In this document: positions 17,823 to 26,763 of the stretch, piece after piece
How positions within the stretch are numbered: position 1 is the first letter of the stretch
Layout of the letters: every line of letters begins with the position of its first letter
Assembly: GCA_009920765.1 (NCBI GenBank)
Contig: RFZJ01000022.1
Span: 1 to 48,666, forward strand
DNA from: Planctomycetota bacterium
GTDB taxonomy: Bacteria; Planctomycetota; Planctomycetia; Gemmatales; Gemmataceae
Direction of reading: 5' to 3'
DNA: 48,666 nucleotides
Notes under the pieces: model-generated
Seen by the model: the letters and a program-made list of their open reading frames with translations, nothing else
What the model was told of the DNA's origin: nothing
Databases searched by the model: none
Translations under genes and position numbers: made by a program

Positions 17823-18818
17823 ATGAAATATCGAATACTTGGAAATACCGGCATCAAGGTTAGTGAACTTTGCTTGGGAACCATGACATTTGGCAAGCAA
17901 GCGGATGAGCGTGCTTCGTTTGCAATCATTGACAAAGCTGTTAATGCGGGGGTTAATTTTATCGATACCGCAGATGTCTACCCGATTCCCCCAGATGAAA
18001 ACACTTGGGGAGCGACGGAAGAAATTATAGGTAAATGGCTTAGGGGTAAAAGAAATCAGTTTGTTCTTGCAACTAAATGCAAGCAGCGGGTGGGCACTTC
18101 GATCAACGATGAAGGGTTGTCTCGAAGGCATATTATGAATTCCGTTGAGGCAAGTTTGAAACGCTTGCAAACCGACAATTTTGATCTTTATCAGGCTCAT
18201 GCGCCCGATCCAAATACTCCGCTGGAAGAAACTCTTCGAGCCTTCGATGATCTTTTGCAACAGGGTAAGGTGCGGGCAATTGGTTGCTCGAATTACCCAG
18301 CTTGGCAAATTGCTCTTGCTTTGGGGATTAGCGATAAGCAAGGTTGGTCGCGTTGGGCCACGGTTCAGCCCAGATACAACATGCTTTACCGGGAAATTGA
18401 GACCGAACTTTTACCCCTTTGCCGAAATCAGAACTTGGGTGTTCTTTGTTATAATCCTTTGGCTGGTGGCATGTTGACCGGCAAATACAATTCGTTGGAA
18501 AGCCTGGATGCAGGGGCCCGCTTTTCTTTGGGGAAAACAGGGGATCTTTATCGTGAGCGCTATTGGCATCAGGCCCATCTGGCAGAATCGAACCGATTAA
18601 GTGAGTTTTTTAAAAACCGGGGAAAATCGATCATAACTGCTTCAATAGCCTGGGTTTTGGCACAATCGGGGGTGACTTCTGCTATTTTAGGTGCTTCGCG
18701 AGCAGATCAGTTGGATTTAACTTTAAAAGCTGCCGATTTTATACTTGAAGATGAAGAAAAAGCTTTCTGTAACCTTGCATGGTATAATTTACCCAGACCA
18801 GTGACCCCTCCTGGTTAA
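17823..18818 (+). CDS. Aldo/keto reductase
   Basis: The 331-residue protein is a (beta/alpha)8 NADPH-dependent oxidoreductase. It has the opening GNTGIKVSELCLGTMTFG, the catalytic Asp and Tyr in FIDTADVYP, the Lys in LATKCKQRVG and the His in YQAHAPDPNTPLEETL. Further typical pieces are GKVRAIGCSNYPAWQ and the cofactor-binding end ILGASRADQL. It resembles the group of AKRs related to YghZ/Tas and potassium-channel beta subunits. The physiological substrate cannot be inferred. The start is preceded by a weak GGA site. It stands alone between the barrel-protein gene and the DUF1501 gene, all on the plus strand. Confidence 0.93.
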   Translation: MKYRILGNTGIKVSELCLGTMTFGKQADERASFAIIDKAVNAGVNFIDTADVYPIPPDENTWGATEEIIGKWLRGKRNQFVLATKCKQRVGTSINDEGLSRRHIMNSVEASLKRLQTDNFDLYQAHAPDPNTPLEETLRAFDDLLQQGKVRAIGCSNYPAWQIALALGISDKQGWSRWATVQPRYNMLYREIETELLPLCRNQNLGVLCYNPLAGGMLTGKYNSLESLDAGARFSLGKTGDLYRERYWHQAHLAESNRLSEFFKNRGKSIITASIAWVLAQSGVTSAILGASRADQLDLTLKAADFILEDEEKAFCNLAWYNLPRPVTPPG

Positions 18819-18835
18819 ATAATTAAAGTTAGTAC

Positions 18836-18864
18836 TTGAAGATATTCTTATTTCAGGCGATACT
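18836..18864 (+). promoter_or_regulatory. Candidate promoter for the DUF1501 gene
   Basis: TTGAAG at 18836-18841 and GATACT at 18859-18864 are separated by exactly 17 bases. Each box matches the sigma-70 consensus at four of six positions. It would give a leader of about 75 bases before the DUF1501 ATG. This is a pattern match only. Confidence 0.35.
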
Positions 18865-18945
18865 TTAACTGTAATATTTGAAGGATTTGAGTTTGTATCA
18901 CGCCATTTGATTTTTTCCTAAGTACCGTTTTGTGGAGATCCAATA

Positions 18946-20406
18946 ATGCTGGTAATTCCATCTTGGCCCGGTAAAGATACTTGTGACGGGATAACAAGAA
19001 GAGAAATTCTCCGTGTTGGCGGTAGCGCTGCCCTTGGTATCAGCCTTGCAGATATTTTTAGTTTGCAAAAGGCAAGTGCTGCAAGCAACCAATCCGGTGG
19101 CCCTGGATTTGGAAAAGCTAAGAGTGTAATTCTTGTTTACTTGCAAGGTGGTCCAAGTCATCTGGACCTTTGGGATCCTAAAGAAAATGTTCCTGACAAT
19201 GTACGAAGCGTGTTCAAAGCCATCGACACTAAAATTCCCGGGGTAAAGTACACTGAGTTACTGCCCAAATTGGCTCAAGTGAATGATAAATTCACCATGA
19301 TTCGGTCCATGAGCTATACACCAGTTGGATTGTTTAATCACACTGCTGCGATCTATCAAATGTTGACAGGCTACACCGCAGACAAAGTCAGCCCTTCTGG
19401 TCAATTGGAACCGCCAACACCTAAAGATTTTCCTAATGTTGGTTCTAATGTTGTGAGAATCAAGCCCCCAGTAAAACCAATGTTGCCTTTTGTCATGCTT
19501 CCCCGCCCATTGCAGGAAAGTAATGTAGTAGGCAAGGGTGGAACTGCTGGTTTTCTAGGGCGAGCCTATGATCCATACCTGCTTTATCCCGCAGGCGACG
19601 ACATGGACATGACCAAGATGGATCGTATTAAAATTGATGATCTAAAACTTCGCGAAGAAACAAATGCCCAAAGGCTTGAACGAAGGGCCAGCCTTCGTGA
19701 ATCAATAAACAAGGGTTTGCCTGCCCTGGAAGATGCTACATCCAAGTATGCACTCGATGATTACTATGGCAAAGCACTCAGTCTGGTTATTTCTGGAAAT
19801 GCCAGGAAAGCTTTTGAACTTGGTCAAGAACCCAAGGCCATGCGCGAACGGTATGGCATGAATACCTTTGGTCAAAGTTGTTTGTTAGCTCGCCGATTGA
19901 TCGAAGCTGGAACGAAGTTTGTTGAAATCAACTGGCCAAAAGTAGCAAACTCCGACAACCATTCCTGGGATGTTCATGTTGGTCTTTCCAAGCGTATGAA
20001 AGATCAATCTGCACCAATGCTTGATTCCGGTCTTACCACTCTAATTTCAGACCTTGATGAAAGAGGTTTGCTTGCAGAAACTATGGTGATTGCAGTTGGC
20101 GAATTTGGTAGAAGCCCTCAAAGAGGTGTATCTACTTCTGGCAATCAAAACAATGATGATGGACGCGATCACTGGCCCTACTGCTACACTGCGGTGGTTG
20201 CAGGCGCAGGCGTCAAGCGTGGTTTGGTATATGGCAAGTCTGACAAGACTGCTTCTGCCCCAGTGGATAACCCTGTTCATCCACGAGAATTGCTGGCAAC
20301 CCTGTACCATAGTGTGGGTATTGATCCCGGTACTATTGTTTTCAATCATTTGAATCAACCCAGGGAACTGGTTCAAGGCGATCCTGTTACGGGGATTCTT
20401 TCATAG
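18946..20406 (+). CDS. DUF1501 (sulfatase-like) protein with Tat signal
   Basis: DUF1501 proteins belong to the alkaline-phosphatase/sulfatase-like superfamily and are abundant in planctomycetes, usually next to a DUF1549/DUF1553 cytochrome-containing partner. The 486-residue chain starts with a Tat motif ([22 protein letters not shown]), then shows the family pattern [73 protein letters not shown] and [20 protein letters not shown]. The metal-binding Asp/His positions are retained in GGPSHLD and DGRDHWP. A GGAG site precedes the ATG. Unusually, no DUF1549 partner is adjacent. A hairpin terminator follows at 20432. The function is uncharacterised. Confidence 0.92.
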   Translation: MLVIPSWPGKDTCDGITRREILRVGGSAALGISLADIFSLQKASAASNQSGGPGFGKAKSVILVYLQGGPSHLDLWDPKENVPDNVRSVFKAIDTKIPGVKYTELLPKLAQVNDKFTMIRSMSYTPVGLFNHTAAIYQMLTGYTADKVSPSGQLEPPTPKDFPNVGSNVVRIKPPVKPMLPFVMLPRPLQESNVVGKGGTAGFLGRAYDPYLLYPAGDDMDMTKMDRIKIDDLKLREETNAQRLERRASLRESINKGLPALEDATSKYALDDYYGKALSLVISGNARKAFELGQEPKAMRERYGMNTFGQSCLLARRLIEAGTKFVEINWPKVANSDNHSWDVHVGLSKRMKDQSAPMLDSGLTTLISDLDERGLLAETMVIAVGEFGRSPQRGVSTSGNQNNDDGRDHWPYCYTAVVAGAGVKRGLVYGKSDKTASAPVDNPVHPRELLATLYHSVGIDPGTIVFNHLNQPRELVQGDPVTGILS

Positions 20407-20431
20407 TAGAATAGAGTTTAAGTTGGCATAT

Positions 20432-20466
20432 CGACCGGCTCATTATTGTGCCGGTCGTTTTCTTTT
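20432..20466 (+). terminator. Intrinsic terminator after the DUF1501 gene, directly before the HPF1-like ORF
   Basis: The arms CGACCGGC (20432-20439) and GCCGGTCG (20450-20457) form an 8-bp GC-rich stem with a 10-base loop, followed by a T-rich tract TTTTCTTTTT (20458-20467 region). This is a good Rho-independent terminator. The next ATG (20480) is only about 14 bases beyond, so the HPF1-like gene is either read through or attenuated here. Confidence 0.75.
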
Positions 20467-20479
20467 TACAGGGCTTTTA

Positions 20480-21388
20480 ATGGTTCGTTCACCCAAACAA
20501 AGATGCGAATGGCTTGAGCAGCAATTGCAGGTATCGTTACCTGAAGAGATACTTTTGTTCTGGGAATTTGCAAAATCACTCCGTCCATTAGAACCGCTGA
20601 ACGCACTCGAGGATTCCTTGGGAATTTATCTGGTTGGAGCATTTGAAATTCTCTCCGGTAAATTCGAAACTTACTCTGGCGAGATACCGATTTCACTTCA
20701 TTGGCGCTATGGCCTTGACCCCCCTGAGTTTTTTACGCTGTTGGCAAGAGGGGAAGACCGCTGGCATGCAGGTTATTATATTGATGCCCCCGCTGGTAAA
20801 AGTTATTGTGTGGCTTCTTACTGTGCAAATGATGGATTGCAGTTTGATTTTGATGGCAGGAGTTTGTTTTCCGCTGTTGAAAGATATCTGGATGTCAAGG
20901 AGTTAATCAATGATGAAGATGAAGCTTCTATGACTGGCCATGATTTGGAGGAAAATAAAAAAGCATGCGGTAAAGTGCGAAAAGCATTGCTTAAATATAA
21001 ACCCTTGGCAAAAAAAAAACAGGTAGGCAGGCGTCTTCTTGTTGAAAAAACAATTGATGGTGTGGGGGTTGTAGCCGCTGAAAACTTAGTAGGGGAAATT
21101 GATAAATCCATCAAGAAGAAAATACCCTACATGGTCTGGTCTGATACGGATTACGAAGATGTTGTGAAAGAGGCATTTCGATTGCAGGCATTGGGGAAAT
21201 CTGCGACCGCATTAAAACTTGCAAAAGATTTATGGCAGGTAGGCGATGAGCAGCGAATCCGAGCAGCAGCAGCAATAATGACAGAAACGTATGAAAAATT
21301 AGCCAGGCATCCCTTTAATAAAATCCTAGGGGATCACCTGGCTTATTTAAATCGTGAATGGCTGGACATTATGGATGCCAGCAGTTGA
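20480..21388 (+). CDS. HPF1-like (DUF2228) protein: bacterial homologue of histone PARylation factor 1
   Basis: The ATG at 20480 has an AGGG site 6 bases upstream and starts where homology starts; upstream in-frame codons run into the terminator. The 302-residue protein aligns, by my memory of human HPF1 (346 residues), almost end to end. Residues 19-61 carry SLPEEILLFWEF, DSLGIYLVG and EILSGK (human SLPEDFYHFWKF, ASLGLQLVG, DILAGK). Residues 74-84 are HWRYGLDPPEF (human HWRFYYDPPEF), then HAGYYIDAP and SLFSAVERYL (human HMGYFRDSP, NVFAAVKLFL). The C-terminal domain has KTIDGVGVV (human KTFHGAGLV), SDTDY at 221-225 (human DECDY) and FNKILGDHL (human FAEIIEEHL). Human Glu284, which completes the PARP1/2 active site, falls on Asp222 here. 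No PARP gene is adjacent. Role in ADP-ribosylation is inferred; homology is strong. Confidence 0.85.
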   Translation: MVRSPKQRCEWLEQQLQVSLPEEILLFWEFAKSLRPLEPLNALEDSLGIYLVGAFEILSGKFETYSGEIPISLHWRYGLDPPEFFTLLARGEDRWHAGYYIDAPAGKSYCVASYCANDGLQFDFDGRSLFSAVERYLDVKELINDEDEASMTGHDLEENKKACGKVRKALLKYKPLAKKKQVGRRLLVEKTIDGVGVVAAENLVGEIDKSIKKKIPYMVWSDTDYEDVVKEAFRLQALGKSATALKLAKDLWQVGDEQRIRAAAAIMTETYEKLARHPFNKILGDHLAYLNREWLDIMDASS

Positions 21389-21390
21389 AC

Positions 21391-21828
21391 CTAGTTGACC
21401 TTTAAAAGTTCAACTTCAAAAATCAGGTCAGCATTTGGAGGAATAACTCCGCCAGCACCGCGTGCGCCATAACCAAGATCAGGGGGAATGGTCAGTTTGC
21501 GTTTTTCGCCAATTTTCATTCCTGCAACGCCTTCATCCCAGCCTTTGATAACCATTCCAGCGCCCAACCCGAATACAAATGGTTCTCCGCGATCAACGCT
21601 GCTGTCAAACTTCTTACCATTGCTCTTTAGCCAACCTGTGTAATGCACGGTTACTTTTTTCCCAGCTTTGGCTTCATCGCCAGTGCCTTCTTTAAGTATT
21701 TCATATTCCAGACCAGAAGCAGTTTTCATTGTCTTTCCTTTTTTTGTTTCCTGAGCAAAGCCATTGCTCAATGTTGTAAGGGCAAAAAGTACCACAAGAG
21801 CAACCATGCCCCGAGTTCGAAGAATCAT
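21391..21828 (-). CDS. Exported FKBP-type peptidyl-prolyl cis-trans isomerase
   Basis: The 145-residue protein has a signal peptide (MVALVVLFALTTLSNGFAQ) and one FKBP domain covering residues 36-145. Active-site pieces are VTVHYTGWL, KFDSSVDRGEPFVFGLGAGMVI, GWDEGVAGMKIGEKRKLTIP, LGYGARGAGGVIPPNADLIFEVELL; the Tyr, Phe, Asp, Trp and Phe residues that line the FK506/proline pocket are kept. It catalyses proline isomerisation of exported proteins. An AAGGA site precedes the ATG at 21828. Its stop lies 2 bases from the stop of the convergent HPF1-like gene. Confidence 0.95.
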   Translation of the reverse strand: MILRTRGMVALVVLFALTTLSNGFAQETKKGKTMKTASGLEYEILKEGTGDEAKAGKKVTVHYTGWLKSNGKKFDSSVDRGEPFVFGLGAGMVIKGWDEGVAGMKIGEKRKLTIPPDLGYGARGAGGVIPPNADLIFEVELLKVN

Positions 21829-21913
21829 GATTTTTCCTTTCTAGAAAAAGTAATGCCAAATGGCTAATAAAATATATCTAACAGGAGTTAGGAATTAGGC
21901 CAAGAGGAAAGTG

Positions 21914-22690
21914 TCAACCTACCTTAAAAAAGTAGTACGAGGCAAGTATGTAACCAATTGCGATAATGACAAATCTTAGCAATTTCCTGGGTATTCTCTG
22001 GCTGAATGTGCCCCCTAAATATCCTCCAATGATGGAGAAAAAAGCCATTCCTCCTGCAAACTTCCAGTTCATGGGTGCATCCATGCAAAAAACGAATGCA
22101 GCAACGGAATTGATGGTGAATGCCAGTACATTTTTTAAGCCATTAACCCTGAAAATATCCGGGATCCCCATGAATGACAGAGCCGCTATCATTAGGATTC
22201 CAATGCCTGCCCCAAAATATCCACCATAAATAGCAACTAAAAATTGAAACAGAACCAAACCCAAAATCGTGAAAAAACTCTTTGTTGGATTGTCCTCCAC
22301 CATGGAGTCCATACTTTTTTGTTTGGAAATCAAAGGCTGAATTAAAAATAAGGTTGATGCTAATACCAATAACCAGGGTACTAACAAGCGAAAGTGCTGA
22401 GGAAATCTGGTAACCATCATGGCTCCCAGTATGCTCCCTGCAATACTGGGGGGGATTAGAATTAGCAACCAGCTTTTAATGCCTTTAAGGTGTGCCCTGC
22501 TTCCCCATGCACCTGCCAGTGAGCCAGGAAAAAGCCCAACAGTGCTGGTGGTGTTAGCCATCACTTCAGTGCCAAGTGAATAAACTAAAGCGGGGAAAGT
22601 AAGCAAAGTACCTCCGCCCGCAATTGAATTAACAAACCCGGCGGCAAGCGCTGCAAGTGCGCAAATCAGATATTCAACCCAGTGTTCCAA
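21914..22690 (-). CDS. TSUP-family (TauE/SafE) membrane permease
   Basis: The 258-residue protein is almost entirely hydrophobic, with about eight transmembrane helices, and has the two family repeats: the N-terminal AAGFVNSIAGGGTLLTFPAL with NTTSTVGLFPGSLAGAWGSR, and the second-half GGYFGAGIGILMIAALSFMG with NGLKNVLAFTINSVAAFVF. TauE/SafE/TSUP proteins export or import small sulfur-containing or organic anions such as sulfite or sulfoacetate. The substrate is unknown here. The start is a TTG at 22690; no in-frame ATG gives the first helix. It lies 17 bases downstream of the MDR oxidoreductase gene on the same strand, so the two form an operon. Confidence 0.9.
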   Translation of the reverse strand: MEHWVEYLICALAALAAGFVNSIAGGGTLLTFPALVYSLGTEVMANTTSTVGLFPGSLAGAWGSRAHLKGIKSWLLILIPPSIAGSILGAMMVTRFPQHFRLLVPWLLVLASTLFLIQPLISKQKSMDSMVEDNPTKSFFTILGLVLFQFLVAIYGGYFGAGIGILMIAALSFMGIPDIFRVNGLKNVLAFTINSVAAFVFCMDAPMNWKFAGGMAFFSIIGGYLGGTFSQRIPRKLLRFVIIAIGYILASYYFFKVG

Positions 22691-22707
22691 GGTTCACTCG
22701 TTATTGT

Positions 22708-23736
22708 TTAGGATTCCCAATGAACCGTGACACCAAGATATTCATCTTTGTTTTTCAACAACCCATCGTAAGCCGATGTAAGCTCTGTGGGTTTGATTTT
22801 ATGGGTGATAAGCCCGTTGAGATTTAACCTGCCGTTTGCAAGTGCTGCTAAAAGCCAATTCTGTGCCTTGTGAATGTTCCAATTGCCATTCAGGCGAATA
22901 TGTGCAGGTTCAAACAACATGTTGCCATGCGCCCCGCAAACCTCGATGTAGCGGCGATGAAGGTCATCATAGAAGTTAACATCGGAAGCTTTACCCCTTG
23001 GGCTGCCAACCACGATAACCTGACCCGCATCGCAGGCGAGAGACATGGCTTGAGGGACAGCATCTGGAATGCCAGTTGCATCAACGACGATTTCCGCACC
23101 CGGGGTGAGTATTTTTCGAAGTTGCTCTTTGATTGGTCCGTTGGCGGGGTCAATGACAGCATCAGCGCCAGCTGCAAGAGCAGCCTTTCGCCTCATGGGA
23201 ACCGCATCGATACCAATAACAGGGTTGGCTCCCGCAGCCATCAGGCAACGCAGGGAAAATTGCCCAATAATTCCAAGGCCTAAAACTGCAGCACTTCTGC
23301 CAAGAGTAAGCCCAGCACGAATGGACGCACCCATGCCATACCTTGAAATACAAGCCACCGCAGCTTTTTCGAAGTCAAGATTATCGGGCAATTTCCACCA
23401 CTTGCCCCGTTCATGGGTTGTGCTTAGAAGTTCATGGGAAGCATGATTACCGGGAAAACTAACTCGGTCGCCTTCTTTTAGACCGCTTATATTTTTGCCT
23501 ACTTTAAGAACAATGCCCGCAGCGGAATAACCAGGCCTGAAAGGAAACTTCCAATCAGGCATGCTGGGATCTTTAAGCCATTGATGGGAACCAGTGTAAA
23601 CAGCCAGTTCTGTGCCAGCGCTGATGGCAGATACCTTGGTTTCCACGAGAAATTGGTCTGGTGCTGGGTCGGGAATTTCGACTTCCCTAAGGCCGGTTTT
23701 GTGTGGTTCAAGAATAACAGCTTGGACGGCTTTCAT
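22708..23736 (-). CDS. Zinc-less MDR-family dehydrogenase
   Basis: The 342-residue protein is a medium-chain dehydrogenase/reductase with a GroES-like N-terminal domain (about 1-140) and a Rossmann domain whose NAD(P) motif is SAAVLGLGIIGQFSLRCLM near 170. The C-terminus has the typical GLITHKIKPTELTSAYDGLL. In zinc enzymes the catalytic ligands are a Cys in the first lobe, a His-Glu pair in 'GHE' and later four structural Cys. Here these positions read SAGTELAVYTG, GYSAAGIV and FPGNHASHELL, so both zinc sites are gone. This resembles the BchC-type/uncharacterised 'GYSxAG' MDR group. The substrate is unknown. A GGAAC site precedes the ATG at 23736. Confidence 0.88.
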   Translation of the reverse strand: MKAVQAVILEPHKTGLREVEIPDPAPDQFLVETKVSAISAGTELAVYTGSHQWLKDPSMPDWKFPFRPGYSAAGIVLKVGKNISGLKEGDRVSFPGNHASHELLSTTHERGKWWKLPDNLDFEKAAVACISRYGMGASIRAGLTLGRSAAVLGLGIIGQFSLRCLMAAGANPVIGIDAVPMRRKAALAAGADAVIDPANGPIKEQLRKILTPGAEIVVDATGIPDAVPQAMSLACDAGQVIVVGSPRGKASDVNFYDDLHRRYIEVCGAHGNMLFEPAHIRLNGNWNIHKAQNWLLAALANGRLNLNGLITHKIKPTELTSAYDGLLKNKDEYLGVTVHWES

Positions 23737-23877
23737 GTTTTGTTCCTTTCAAAAAAACAGTATGAAAAGATCCTAGGGATAAAATGCTTCCTTGTCATGT
23801 CAATTCTTCCCCCAACTTTTCCCAAAGATTCCTATAATAGGTTTTGGAAGAGAGCATGCTTATTCAGGAACAAATTC

Positions 23878-26763
23878 ATGATCTGGGAAATTGAAATACA
23901 GCCTAAAGATTCGGACCTTGAAAAATGCAGGGTTAACAAGGATTTTCACCTGCTGACGCCGGGTGTAAAAGTAAAAGATCCGATTACCTCTGCTTCCAAG
24001 GGGTTACTAGTTTCGGGCGAAATCAGTGGCGAGCAGATTCAAAAATTAGTGACAGAACTTCTTGTAGATCCCGTGGTGGAAAGCTGTACCATCAACAAGC
24101 TTGGAAATCTGCCTGTTGGCGAAGGTACCAACGATCCCTGCCTTGCAACAGTACTCTTAAAACCAGGCGTAATGGATCCTACCGCTTTAAGCATCATCCA
24201 GGCGGGACAGGATTTGAAAGTGCCTGTTGTTTCAGTTCGCAGTTTTCGCAGGTATTTTGGCGCCCCTCTTGCATCCAATGAAAAAGATGTTTTGTTTAGA
24301 AGAGTTCTTGCGAATGATGCCATTGAAATGGTGGTTGAAGGTCCGATCAATCAAAAACATGTCGCAGAGGGAGTTCCTTACTTATTTAAAAAGATCGTGG
24401 TTCCCATACGTGATTTGAGCCACGAGGAACTTGAAAAACTCAGCAGGCAGATGAGCCTTTCTTTGAACCGTGAAGAAATGATTACCATCCAAGAGCATTA
24501 CCGAAAAGTGGGTAAAGATCCAAATGATATCGAATTGGAAACCATCGCCCAAACCTGGTCTGAACATTGTTCGCATAAAACTCTTAAGGGCAGGGTTGAT
24601 TTCGATGGCAAGATCTACAACAACCTTCTTAAGGAAACCATTTTTGAGGCTACCCGCTTCTTACGAGAAAAAGCAGGCAAGGAGGATTGGTGTGTCAGTG
24701 TGTTTGAAGATAATGCAGGTGTCATCAAGTTCGATGAAAACTTCCACCTTTGCTTCAAGGTTGAAACGCATAACCGCCCCTCTGCTATAGAACCCTACGG
24801 TGGTGCGAACACAGGAATCGGTGGCGTTATCCGTGATCCCATGGGCACCGGCCTTGGCGCAAAACCTGTTTGTAATACTGATATCTTTTGCTTTGCCCCA
24901 CCTGATACTCTTGCTTCAACTCTGCCTGATGGTATTTTACACCCGCTTAAAATAATGACCGGTGTTGTTTCAGGGGTTCGCGATTATGGAAACCGCATGG
25001 GCATTCCTACCGTTAATGGTGCGGTTTGTTTTCATAATCGCTACCTTGGTAACCCTCTGGTTTTTTGTGGTACTGCAGGCCTTATTCCTGTCGATAAAGC
25101 TGTTAAAAAACCCTTGGCAGGTGATTTTGTCGTGGCAGTTGGGGGCAGAACTGGTCGCGATGGTATTCATGGCGCCACATTCTCTTCTGCGGAATTAAAT
25201 TCAGATTCAGAAAAAGTGAGTGGCGGAGCGGTTCAAATCGGTAATGCGATTGAAGAGAAAAAAGTTCTTGACGCTGTTCTCAAAGCCAGAGACTTGGGCC
25301 TTTATAATTCGATTACCGATTGCGGTGCAGGTGGGTTTTCCTCTGCAGTTGGTGAAATGGGCGAACACTTGGGCGCTTCCATTCAATTAGATCAAGCACC
25401 CCTTAAGTATGCTGGCTTATCCTACACTGAAATCTGGATTTCCGAATCGCAGGAAAGAATGATACTTTCTGTTCCCAAGGAAAACCTTGCAAAATTGAAG
25501 GAAGTTTGCAAATGGGAAGGCGTGGAAGCTGTAGAACTTGGCGTTTTCGAGAACACTGGCAGGCTTAAACTTTTTTATCAAGGTTCCGAAGTTGGTGACA
25601 TCGACCTAGATTTTCTGCACAACGGCAGGCCTAAACAGGTTAGGAAGGCAGCTTGGAAAACCCCTACAGAGTCTTCTTCCAATCCTTCCGCTCCCGCTAA
25701 TCAAAATCTAGGCGAAACTTTGCTTAAACTCCTTTCTTCCCTTAATATATGCAGCAAAGAATGGATCATCAGGCAGTACGATCACGAAGTGCAGGGCGGT
25801 AGCGTTATCAAGCCTCTTGTCGGAATTTTAGAGGAGGGCCCCTCTGATGCATCTGTGGTTATGCCCGTACTTGGGGCAACAAAGGGCTTTGCTGTTGGGT
25901 GTGGGTTATTGCCTGATTACGGTGACCTAGATCCTTATGCAATGGCGGCCTGCGCAATTGACGAAGCTGTTAGAAATGTTGTTGCAGTTGGTGCGGATCC
26001 TTCCCGCATTGCCATCCTTGATAATTTCTGCTGGGGTAATACTGATAGGCCAGAAGTTCTTGGCTCGCTGGTGATGGCAGCAGAAGCTTGCAAAGATTTT
26101 GCGATCGCTTACCAAATGCCTTTTATCAGTGGTAAAGACAGCCTCAAAAATGAATTTCATGCAAAAGGGAAAAGTATTGTCATCCCTCCAACTTTGCTGA
26201 TTAGTGCCATTGGTATTGTTCAGGATGTGCGCCAGTGCGTTACCATGGACATGAAAAAAGCTGGGAACAAGTTGTTCCTTGTGGGGCGCCTTACCGAAAA
26301 CATCGGTGGCTCGCAGTATGCAAAAGTGCTTCAATTAACCGGTGGCGTTGTTCCCAAGCCTGATGCAAAGGAAGCCATTGATATTCATAAAGCAATGCAT
26401 CGCGCAATTACTGCTTTAACGGTTCGATCCTGCCATGATGTTAGTGAAGGCGGTTTAGCTGTTACTGTTGCAGAGATGGCATTTGCAGGGGGTATTGGTG
26501 CAGATATCCATGGACTCAACACCTTGGGGAATATTCCCTTTGCTTCCATGCTGTTTGCAGAACCTCCAACCTGTTATGTGGTTGAAGTTGAGCCTCAAAA
26601 AGTAGAACAATTCCAAGCTATTTTTAAAGGCCTGCCCGTGCATGAAATTGGCACAACATGTGTGGAAAAACGATTGAGGTTTGTAGGGCCAACAGGGGAA
26701 TGGGTACTATGGACATCGCTTGAAGATTTACGAAAAGCCTGGCTTTCCACCCTGAAGTTTTAA
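23878..26763 (+). CDS. purL: Phosphoribosylformylglycinamidine synthase, PurS-PurL fusion
   Basis: The enzyme converts FGAR, ATP and glutamine-derived ammonia to FGAM in purine synthesis. I choose the ATG at 23878 (AGGAA about 8 bases upstream); a much longer in-frame extension overlaps the divergent MDR gene and is not conserved. The 961-residue chain has an N-terminal PurS-like segment (about 1-90, ending in VDPVVESCTINKLG), a linker and helical region, then two PurM-like halves. The first has TWSEHCSHKTLKG (about 223-235), KVETHNRPSAIEPYGGANTG and GRDGIHGATFSS; the second has GKDSLKNEFHAKGK near 752 and CHDVSEGGLAV. There is no PurQ glutaminase domain, so PurQ must be encoded elsewhere. 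A TATAAT box at 23833 may be its -10. The stop overlaps that of ruvX. Confidence 0.95.
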   Translation: MIWEIEIQPKDSDLEKCRVNKDFHLLTPGVKVKDPITSASKGLLVSGEISGEQIQKLVTELLVDPVVESCTINKLGNLPVGEGTNDPCLATVLLKPGVMDPTALSIIQAGQDLKVPVVSVRSFRRYFGAPLASNEKDVLFRRVLANDAIEMVVEGPINQKHVAEGVPYLFKKIVVPIRDLSHEELEKLSRQMSLSLNREEMITIQEHYRKVGKDPNDIELETIAQTWSEHCSHKTLKGRVDFDGKIYNNLLKETIFEATRFLREKAGKEDWCVSVFEDNAGVIKFDENFHLCFKVETHNRPSAIEPYGGANTGIGGVIRDPMGTGLGAKPVCNTDIFCFAPPDTLASTLPDGILHPLKIMTGVVSGVRDYGNRMGIPTVNGAVCFHNRYLGNPLVFCGTAGLIPVDKAVKKPLAGDFVVAVGGRTGRDGIHGATFSSAELNSDSEKVSGGAVQIGNAIEEKKVLDAVLKARDLGLYNSITDCGAGGFSSAVGEMGEHLGASIQLDQAPLKYAGLSYTEIWISESQERMILSVPKENLAKLKEVCKWEGVEAVELGVFENTGRLKLFYQGSEVGDIDLDFLHNGRPKQVRKAAWKTPTESSSNPSAPANQNLGETLLKLLSSLNICSKEWIIRQYDHEVQGGSVIKPLVGILEEGPSDASVVMPVLGATKGFAVGCGLLPDYGDLDPYAMAACAIDEAVRNVVAVGADPSRIAILDNFCWGNTDRPEVLGSLVMAAEACKDFAIAYQMPFISGKDSLKNEFHAKGKSIVIPPTLLISAIGIVQDVRQCVTMDMKKAGNKLFLVGRLTENIGGSQYAKVLQLTGGVVPKPDAKEAIDIHKAMHRAITALTVRSCHDVSEGGLAVTVAEMAFAGGIGADIHGLNTLGNIPFASMLFAEPPTCYVVEVEPQKVEQFQAIFKGLPVHEIGTTCVEKRLRFVGPTGEWVLWTSLEDLRKAWLSTLKF

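Noticed and set aside
21383..21415. 8-bp inverted repeat AGTTGAAC/GTTCAACT between HPF1-like and FKBP stops
   Set aside because: AT-rich stem, long loop and no T-run in either direction; too weak to call a terminator.
23833..23838. TATAAT box upstream of purL
   Set aside because: No -35-like sequence at usable distance, so not listed as a promoter; may still be the -10.
23581..23877. 5' extension of the purL frame to 23581
   Set aside because: It overlaps the divergent MDR gene antisense and the conserved PurS start and ribosome site are at 23878.
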